Positions 57,887 to 64,000 of a DNA stretch of 64,000 nt are shown piece by piece. Location of the stretch: positions 62,001 through 126,000 of the forward strand of contig CAVUZA010000002.1 in assembly GCA_963745915.1 (NCBI GenBank), given 5' to 3'. This DNA comes from VRUE01 sp963745915 (GTDB lineage Bacteria; Actinomycetota; Thermoleophilia; Solirubrobacterales; 70-9). Below the pieces are notes generated by a model. It did not search any database. It saw only the letters and a list, made by a program, of their open reading frames with translations, and was not told the origin of the DNA. Numbering within the stretch: position 1 is the first letter of the stretch; each line of letters opens with the position of its first letter. Both the position numbers and the translations under genes were made by a program.

Positions 57887-60800
57887 TTGAGCGGGTTGGA
57901 GAGTGCCGGCTTCGGGTTTGCCGGAAAGGTTGGCGCGGAAATGCTGAAGGCGTGGGCGCAGTCCTCGGACTTCGAGCGCCTTTGCGAGAGGTTGGCCGAC
58001 CGCTTCAGCGAGAAAACGGGCTTTAGCGCCGCAACGTTCGCCGACTGGGGACACGACGAGGCTTACATGGCGGCTCTCGTCTCCTACCTTTTTCCTCCGC
58101 ACGAGTTCGATCGCGGAGCGCTCGTCAAGGCAATCACGCCCCTCGTCGGCCCGCTCGACGTGGACTCAACCGCCGAAGACTTTGCGGAGGAAGTCGCGGA
58201 CACGATCCATGAGGAGATGCGAGAAGCCAAGCAAGGAGATGCTCTCGTTCGTTTTGAAATGGACCGGGTACTGCAGGCGATCACCCCGCCGGGGGGAGCG
58301 CTTCGTACTGATTGGGCGCCAAAGAGGGCGCAAAAGCACTTGGGAGAACTCATCGAGCAAGACCCGCGCGCAGCAGGAGAGCTGCAGCGCGCACTCGACG
58401 GCAAAGAGGACCTAGGCATGGAGCTTGAGCTGCTGGTGCGCCGCCCGCAACCGTGGCTAAGGGAAGGGGGTGCCGAACTCTGGCTAACGGTGGCCAATCT
58501 GGCCGAGATCGCCGGGCGCTGGCCCACCGCAGGTGAAGCCTGGCGCGCCTACGAGGAGAAGCCGGGCGCGGATCGAGTTCGCGGGATCTTTGGTGTCGCC
58601 GATGCGGCGGAGTACGCCGGAAGCGTGCAGGAGGCGGAGGATCTGCGTGCGCAGGCCAAGGAGTTCGATCCGGAACACGAACTGGTCAAGTTGCTGGACG
58701 CCGTACGCATTGACGATCCGGGCGAACGCCTTGAGGTATTGGAGGCCCTCCCACCGGCGCGCAGCGACGAGCGGGAAGCGCGGCGCAAGGGCCTGGTGGC
58801 AATGGCCCTGATAGACGTCGGCCGTGAGGACGAGGGCGCGGAACTGGCTGCGCAAGCGCTGGAGATTCTGCCGGAGGACCTGCGCGCTCGCGAGGCCATT
58901 GCTGCTGCGATCGTTTGCGCGAACCAGAAGCGGTGGGAGGCTGGCCACAACGTCGACCGCAATGCACTCGGAACGGCAGTAGGTCACTACCGCCAGATAC
59001 TCGAGGCCCTCCGCGAATCAGGTAGAAAGACGGAAGCTGGAGGGGTCTTCGGGCGCCTTGTCTACTGCGAACTGTTGGCGGGGCGGCGCGACGCCGCCGC
59101 CGTGCTCCTGTCCGAAGTCCCCGAGGACGAGCTTGTGGACGAGGTGCCCGTCGAACTCGCGGGACTGGCCTTGACGGCCGGTGACCCTGAGCGTGCTGAT
59201 TCCCTGATGCAGTACTACAAAGGAGAGTCAGCGGGAGGCAGGCTCCTGCGTATTCGGATGCAGCTCCGAGATCCCGAAACTCGTCCGGCCGGCGTGGCCG
59301 CGCTCGACCGCGGGGTTGCAGACGAGGACTTTGAATTCGCGGTGATGCGGCTGATGGCGGCAGTGCCGAGCACCGGAGAGGTGCCCTGGAGCGAGCGGGC
59401 CGAGGAGATCGTGCGCAACGAGAAGCCCGTGATGGCCTCACAGCTCAAAGCCGATTGGTACGAGCGGCGTGGCGAACCCGACGCCGCGCGGCGAGAGCTC
59501 GCCAAGCATGCAGGTGAGCCTCGGGCACTTCGTGCTCTGATGATGATCTACGCGAACGACCAGCGATGGGACAAGGCGGCGCCTCATGCTTTCGCCCTGC
59601 TCGACCTAGAACCTGATCTCGCGGATCGAGTCGCAGCCGGTCAGGTTCTTAAGCACGCTGGGGAAACCGACCGAGCTGAAGCGGCTCTCAAGGAAGTCTT
59701 TGAGCACCCCGACGCAGACACCGAAGAGCGGAGTACCGCCTTTGACGAGCTGGCCGACATCTTCATGCGAGGCCGGAGATTCGAGGAGGCAAGGCGACTC
59801 GCCTCTGCTGCAGAAGATGCCGGCATAGCCAGTGCGAGCTGGCTGGCGGCTCACAGCCTTGCGCGACTTGGCGAAACCGAAGAGGCCTTTGAGGTCGCCG
59901 ACCAGTTGACGCCGCGGAACGATCTCGATCGGCTGCTGCTCAGCGATCTGGTTTTCGCCCACGAGACGCCGAAACGCTCTTTGGAGCGGTTGATCGAGAT
60001 GGCAAACGAACTTCCAATCCCCAACGAGGGACTTGAGGGGCAGATTGTGCTTGCGCTGCTTAGGTGCGGCGAGGACGAGCTTGACGCGAAGCTCATCGAG
60101 CGGGCGGGACCTCAGCAGTTCGTGGAGCGCTTCCCCGAATCCAAGCTGCTTTGGCGGGAGTCAATCCCCGAGGAGGGGGAGGAGCTGCTGGAGAAGGTCC
60201 GGGAGCTGACCGAGGGACGAGCAAAGGCCACGGCTCTCGCCGAGAAGCACATCTTCGAGGATGGCGATTGGCCGGTCGGGGCGCTGGCGGCCGCAATTGG
60301 CAAAGGGCTCGCCGAGACCTGGACGCTGCTCAGCTCTCTGCCGATCGGCTACGAGGCCGAAGAGCTGCGCCTGGCCGAAGTGGAGGCCGCAAAGGATGCC
60401 GCTGGAGGGCCCCTACTCGTCGATACCGCCGCGCTCTGTGTGCTTGAGCTGCTACCGGACGATGTGGTTGATGCGCTCCTTGCTGAGTACCCCCATTCCG
60501 AGAAGACCGCTTCCACGCTCGATGATCTTCTTAGGGCGACGATCGACCCCAGCCCTGCAAGCGATTCTGAGCCCGCCATGAGCCTGGGTTGGGATCTCGC
60601 AGAGGGGCGACCTGTGATGCAAGAGGTCAGCACCGCCGAGGCGAGGATTCCGAAGGAGAGAGCCCGCCGAATGCTCGATCTCGCACGGAGATTCAAAACC
60701 GCGGCTGAGCAACCCGAGAGCGACAGCGATCTGGCGGACTCATCCGTCACCACGGTCTACAAGGACATCCTTGCCGTCGCACGAGTTTCAGGATGGTGCG

Positions 60801-61000
60801 TATACGCCGACGATCGTTTTCTGCGCCGCATGCTCGTCGCAGAAGGAATCGAAACGGTCGGAACGGTCACCCTGCTAGACGCGCTGACGACTAGCGGTGC
60901 CATTGACGAGAACGCCCGAGCACGCGCCCTTGCTGCGCTGCGCGAGCGGCGGGCAGTCGATCTGCCGCCGCGAGACGAGAGTTCCCCCGCCACCGGGTAG
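57887..61000 (+). CDS. 1037-aa TPR-rich protein with C-terminal PIN-like domain
   Basis: Start TTG at 57887, preceded by AGGAGG. The first about 130 residues are a helical N-terminal domain. From about 150 to 830 the protein is a long array of helix pairs of TPR type (repeated A-x-x-Y/L, G-R-x-x-E-A). The C-terminal 190 residues look like a PIN domain: LLVDTAALCVLELLP (first Asp about 843), then YKDILAVARVSGWCVYADDRFLRRMLVAEGIETV (second acidic pair about 968), VTLLDALTTSGAID. A large scaffold plus an RNase-like end is typical of defence and toxin proteins. Function not established; no partner is obvious. Confidence 0.72.
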   Translation: MSGLESAGFGFAGKVGAEMLKAWAQSSDFERLCERLADRFSEKTGFSAATFADWGHDEAYMAALVSYLFPPHEFDRGALVKAITPLVGPLDVDSTAEDFAEEVADTIHEEMREAKQGDALVRFEMDRVLQAITPPGGALRTDWAPKRAQKHLGELIEQDPRAAGELQRALDGKEDLGMELELLVRRPQPWLREGGAELWLTVANLAEIAGRWPTAGEAWRAYEEKPGADRVRGIFGVADAAEYAGSVQEAEDLRAQAKEFDPEHELVKLLDAVRIDDPGERLEVLEALPPARSDEREARRKGLVAMALIDVGREDEGAELAAQALEILPEDLRAREAIAAAIVCANQKRWEAGHNVDRNALGTAVGHYRQILEALRESGRKTEAGGVFGRLVYCELLAGRRDAAAVLLSEVPEDELVDEVPVELAGLALTAGDPERADSLMQYYKGESAGGRLLRIRMQLRDPETRPAGVAALDRGVADEDFEFAVMRLMAAVPSTGEVPWSERAEEIVRNEKPVMASQLKADWYERRGEPDAARRELAKHAGEPRALRALMMIYANDQRWDKAAPHAFALLDLEPDLADRVAAGQVLKHAGETDRAEAALKEVFEHPDADTEERSTAFDELADIFMRGRRFEEARRLASAAEDAGIASASWLAAHSLARLGETEEAFEVADQLTPRNDLDRLLLSDLVFAHETPKRSLERLIEMANELPIPNEGLEGQIVLALLRCGEDELDAKLIERAGPQQFVERFPESKLLWRESIPEEGEELLEKVRELTEGRAKATALAEKHIFEDGDWPVGALAAAIGKGLAETWTLLSSLPIGYEAEELRLAEVEAAKDAAGGPLLVDTAALCVLELLPDDVVDALLAEYPHSEKTASTLDDLLRATIDPSPASDSEPAMSLGWDLAEGRPVMQEVSTAEARIPKERARRMLDLARRFKTAAEQPESDSDLADSSVTTVYKDILAVARVSGWCVYADDRFLRRMLVAEGIETVGTVTLLDALTTSGAIDENARARALAALRERRAVDLPPRDESSPATG

Positions 61001-61615
61001 TGACTTCCCGGAACCGCGTCCCGGCTCAACGGGGAATCGAACCGCATCCCCACGCATCCAGGGGTATCCGACTTGACTTCCCCGTAGCGTCGAGCTACGT
61101 CCTGTCCATGCCCTTCTTTCAGGCATCGATAGCGACGGCGCGGCGGCCAGAGATCCGGCGGGGTCGCTGCTGCCTTGGCCCCTCCGAGCTTGCCAGCCGC
61201 CCAAACCCCGACTGGCAAGGTCCGACCGCGCCCTTCTCGCTTGACGCCGCGAGGTCGCGGCGTCTCCCCCGCGCCCGACTCTCTACCCACTCGGCTCGCG
61301 GTCAACTGGCGGTGGGTCGATCCCTCTCTCGTGCCAATCACCGCACCCCGGCTCGCGCCCGTCGCGCTCGGCGCCTGCGGCCTCGCCCTCGCGTCGGCTA
61401 CGCACCCCTCGCTCGCACCCTCGGCTGCTCCGATCACACTCGGCGCGACCGCGATCGCCTCCGCGCTGGCGACACAGCGGCTCCTCTCCTCCGCGCTGGA
61501 AGCAGCGGCTCAGCGCCGTACCGGCGCGCAGGGCTGGCCGCCATCGATGGCGGCGGTAATGGGGGGCGGCGCGGCGCTCGCCCTCAACGGCGGTGTCGAT
61601 GCGACAGGAGGCTGC
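61001..61615. other. region between the TPR-PIN gene and the relaxation gene
   Basis: About 615 bp. Small hairpins CGTAGC-GTC-GAGCTACG (about 61083) and ATGCCCTTCTTTCAGGCAT (about 61109) lie near 61080-61130, and GGGGA/TCCCC pairs near 61040. A frame upstream of the relaxation gene is open from 61175 and holds one hydrophobic segment, but no start is supported. Nothing else is recognised. Confidence 0.45.
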
Positions 61616-63106
61616 TTGACGAGCGGGCAGGCATCACGCGCTGGCGCGCGCCGCACTCGTCCTCGTTCGGCGAAAGCCCCGCCGCTCTCCGGTCTCGATC
61701 TCCGCATCCTCGACCTCCTCGCCACCCACCGGGTGCTTACCCAGAACCAGCTCGCCGCGATCAACCCCGAGACGCCGGCGAGGACGCTGCGCTACCGCTG
61801 CGCCCGGCTCGCCCGCCACGGGCTCGCCGGCCGCACCCGTCCCTACCGCGAACGAGGCTCGGCGCCGCACCACCTCTGGCCGACCCGCAAGGGCGAGGCG
61901 ATCGTCACCGGCTCGCCGCCACCGCGTGGCGGTGAGCGCCGCGAGCCCAACCCGCTCTTCCTCGCCCACGCCGCCGGGCTCAGCGAAATCTACGTCGGGC
62001 TCGTCACGACCCTCCCGGCCGACGCCTCGCTCGCCCGCTTCGAGCGCGAGGCCGACGCGCGGGAGCCGTTCGAGACCTCCCAGCGTGAGAAGCGCGGTAT
62101 CGCCCCCGACGTCTTCATCGAGATCTCCGACGGTGGCCACACCCTGCTCGCCTTCATCGAGCTGGACATGGGGACGATGTCCCACCGCCGCCTTAAGCAG
62201 AAGGCGGCAGGCTACGCGGAGTACGCGAAGGCTCGCGCCTGGCAGGAGCGCCACTGCTTCTGCCCGGCGCTGCTCTTCCTCACCACCACCGAGAAGCGCG
62301 CTCGCTCCTTCCTCGCGGTGATGGAGAGGGATCTGGAGGAAGCTGCGTCGTTGCTGACCTGCGCCAGCGACCTGGCGCGAAGGATCGAGCGCTGCGCGAC
62401 CGAGCGCCGCTGGCTGCTCGGTGCCGAGGACGAGGAGGCCGTCGATCTGCTCGCAGCGCTGCGCGAGGCGCGCCGCCCCTACGACGAAGCGCGCCAGCGG
62501 CGCAAAGCAAGGCGCCGCGAGGAAGACGACAAGCGCGAGCGGCTGCGCGCCGACCCCGAGACCCTCCGCGACCACCTTCATTACTGGAGCCACCGAGGCT
62601 GGGGAATCGAGCGCCTCGGCGAGCCCGCCGCCACGGCGCTCGCGATCACGATCGACTCCGAGGGCGAGCTGGCGGATACGGAGCGCCGACCCGCTCGACC
62701 TCCAGCTCATCGGGCGCGAGCCGAGCGCCGGGGAGCGCCGTGCCTTCGATGGGCTCGCCGAGCACCACCGAGCTACGCAGCTCACCCGGGTCGATGACCT
62801 CGCCGAGCGCTTCGGCGAAGGCCCGGCGCTGCGCGCGGCGCGGGAGGGGATCGAAACGGGCGAGCTGTCCCCACCTGGCCCTCCCTGGCAGCTCGAAACG
62901 AGCGCTCAGCAAGACGAGCGCGGCCGCGCCGAGCAGGAGCGGCTTCGCTTCGAGTACATGGAGTGGCGCGAGGAGGAGGGACGACGACTCGCCAAGGCCC
63001 AGGGCATCGCCGGCCGCCTGCGCAACGGCCCGGAGACCTTCCTTGCCGAGGTGGACCGCCGCGCGCTGCGGCTCTGCCAGAAGTGCGAGGAGGTCGCCTA
63101 CCCCGA
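61616..63106 (+). pseudogene. replication-relaxation family protein, frameshifted and truncated
   Basis: TTG start at 61616, with AGGAGG at 61606-61611. The first part has the helix-turn-helix LDLRILDLLATHRVLTQNQLAAI and TLRYRCARLARHGLAGR and the catalytic-like DVFIEISDGGHTLLAFIELDMGT of the family (PF13814-like). Near 62690 the frame shifts by one base; the next frame continues with DPLDLQLIGREPSAGERRAFDGL. At 63107 the coding sequence is cut by the 688-bp repeat, right after CQKCEEVAYPD, probably the start of a Zn-binding tail. Such genes belong to plasmids and integrative elements of actinobacteria. Confidence 0.7.
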
Positions 63107-63601
63107 TTCCCCCTGGCCGGCAACGCGACCGCCAACCTGGCCCGCAACCTCTGGGCCTTCACGATCATCTTCTGCGGCCACTTCCCCGAGGGGACGCACG
63201 AGTTCAGCGAGGAGGAGACCGCAGAGGAGACCCGCGGCCAGTGGTACCACCGCCAGGTGCTCGGCTCGGCGAACCTCAGCGGCGGCCCGCTCTTCCACAT
63301 CCTCTCCGGCAACCTCAGCTTCCAGATCGAGCACCACCTCTTCCCCGACCTGCCCGCCAACCGCTACGCCGAGATCTCGGTCGAAGTGCGGGAGGTGTGC
63401 GAACGCTACGGCGTCCCCTACAACGTCGGCCCGCTGCACCGCCAGTTCGGCAGCGTCGTGGCGAAGATCTTCCGCCTCTCGCTGCCGGAGCGGCGACCGC
63501 GCGCCCCGCTCGGCCTCGGCGGCGCCATCGACGCCGGCAGCGGCGCCGCGGCTCGGCTCGGCGGCGCAGCGAAGAGGGTGGCGCTCGCGCTCAAGCCATG
63601 A
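63107..63601 (+). pseudogene. desaturase 3' fragment
   Basis: Encodes the last 164 residues of the desaturase (from FPLAGNATANLARN through QIEHHLFP to the stop at 63601), without start or first two His boxes. It is the duplicated part of the gene at 51003-52202 and cannot be functional alone. Confidence 0.93.
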
Positions 63602-63794
63602 GGGCGGCTGCGCGTCGAAGGCGGAGTCAACGCTCGATGACGATCGAGCCGCCCCTGCCGATGCGTTCGACTCAACGCCACAGCTCCTCGTCGACCGCCT
63701 CGAAATGCGCGGTCGCCCGCTCGAAATCGCGGAACTTGTCCTCGCTCCAGCCTCCCGCCAGGCGCCCCAGCCCGTTGGAGCGCACGCCCCCGGC
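63107..63794. repeat. 688-bp direct repeat, right copy (pairs with 51708-52395)
   Basis: Identical to the left copy. Its right end lies 10 bases inside the 3' end of the tRNA-Arg gene, where the left copy also stops. Confidence 0.93.
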
Positions 63795-63857
63795 TGGATT
63801 CGAACCAGCGACCATCGGCTTAGAAGGCCGGTGCTCTGTCCACTGAGCTACGGGGGC
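63785..63857 (-). tRNA. tRNA-Arg (TCT)
   Basis: Minus-strand cloverleaf: acceptor GCCCCCG/CGGGGGC, anticodon loop CTTCTAA (anticodon TCT), T loop TTCGAAT, G73. Intact. Its 3' end is shared with the left repeat end, making it the likely integration site of the island. Confidence 0.95.
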
Positions 63858-63889
63858 GGGTGTGCCTAGATTAGGCCGCCGAGGGCGAT

Positions 63890-63932
63890 GCGGTCGCATT
63901 TCGTCCCGCCATGCGGGTCGAAGTGCGACCGC
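63890..63932. promoter_or_regulatory. inverted repeat upstream of the hydrolase gene
   Basis: Arms GCGGTCGCATTTCG (63890-63903) and CGAAGTGCGACCGC (63919-63932), one mismatch, with CCCGC-CAT-GCGGG nested inside. It lies 18 bases before the ATG at 63950 and may be an operator, attenuator or terminator of the tRNA read-through. Confidence 0.6.
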
Positions 63933-63949
63933 TGGCGTAGGATCGGGCG

Positions 63950-64000
63950 ATGCCGACTGTCGATGCGGGCGGACACGAGTTGCACTACCTGCGCGCCGGA
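63950..64000 (+). CDS. alpha/beta hydrolase N-terminus (partial)
   Basis: ATG at 63950 reads MPTVDAGGHELHYLRAG to the window edge, a typical start of alpha/beta hydrolases just before the HG oxyanion motif. Too short for more detail. Confidence 0.55.
   Translation, partial: MPTVDAGGHELHYLRAG

Noticed and set aside
61040..61110. tRNA-like sequence (GGTTCGATTCC on the minus strand)
   Set aside because: No 7-base T loop, acceptor stem or anticodon arm can be formed.
52396..63106. Integrase or transposase gene of the island
   Set aside because: I searched the coding frames for recombinase motifs and found none.

Overview
The window is high-GC throughout (about 70 percent or more outside one island), with frequent GTG and TTG starts, CsoR-type copper control, a DesA3-like desaturase with its ferredoxin reductase, MbtG- and PapB-like enzymes and PucR/LmbU-type regulators. 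This fits a chromosome of a high-GC actinobacterium. A Thermoleophilia/Solirubrobacterales-type lineage is my inference from gene style, not something the sequence proves.

Layout, left to right. (1) 1-15464, minus: the first protein of a modular type I polyketide synthase (PKS). It has a KSQ loading module, two fully reducing modules and the start of a third, and runs off the left edge. It contains a 2.27-kb internal repeat that is almost perfect. (2) 15562-18960, minus: phosphopantetheinyl transferase, metallophosphoesterase, LmbU-like regulator and PucR/CdaR-type regulator, probably serving the PKS. (3) 19091-19585, plus: beta-carbonic anhydrase. (4) 29461 down to 19593, minus: a tightly coupled operon. 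A tRNA comes first, followed with almost no gap by an arginyl-tRNA-synthetase-like gene, fused aminodeoxychorismate synthase, GNAT, HDAC-like deacetylase, aminodeoxychorismate mutase, a frameshifted cytochrome P450, an MbtG-like N-hydroxylase and a PQQ-propeller lipoprotein. Seven successive coding junctions share a 4-base ATGA or GTGA overlap. I regard this as the most likely undescribed system: a tRNA-linked pathway that diverts chorismate to a 4-amino-4-deoxyprephenate-derived product.

(5) 29588-35580: mostly ordinary and hypothetical genes, including an acylphosphatase-VOC fusion and an MBL protein without its HxHxDH motif. (6) 35681-38713: a csoR-copA copper operon with a clear palindromic operator and a CopA carrying an N-terminal cupredoxin domain. 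(7) 38842-43674: ferric-reductase-like membrane protein, ApbE, small low-complexity membrane proteins and a two-component system. (8) 43700-46114: toxin-antitoxin genes, a recombined DUF433/DUF5615 pair, duplicated remnants and possible IS ends, followed by tRNA-His. (9) 46283-52202: glutamine amidotransferase, small membrane proteins, sterol-desaturase-type hydroxylase, MerR regulator, ferredoxin reductase and acyl desaturase.

(10) 52396-63106: an island bounded by identical 688-bp direct repeats. The right copy ends inside the 3' end of an intact tRNA-Arg(TCT); the left copy ends at the matching tRNA fragment. Cargo is a CDP-alcohol phosphatidyltransferase, a 747-aa membrane protein of unknown function, a 238-aa unknown, a two-gene DNA-binding-like pair, a long structured hairpin, a 1037-aa TPR protein with a PIN-like C-terminus, and a broken replication-relaxation gene of plasmid/ICE type. 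(11) 63950 to the right edge: start of an alpha/beta hydrolase.
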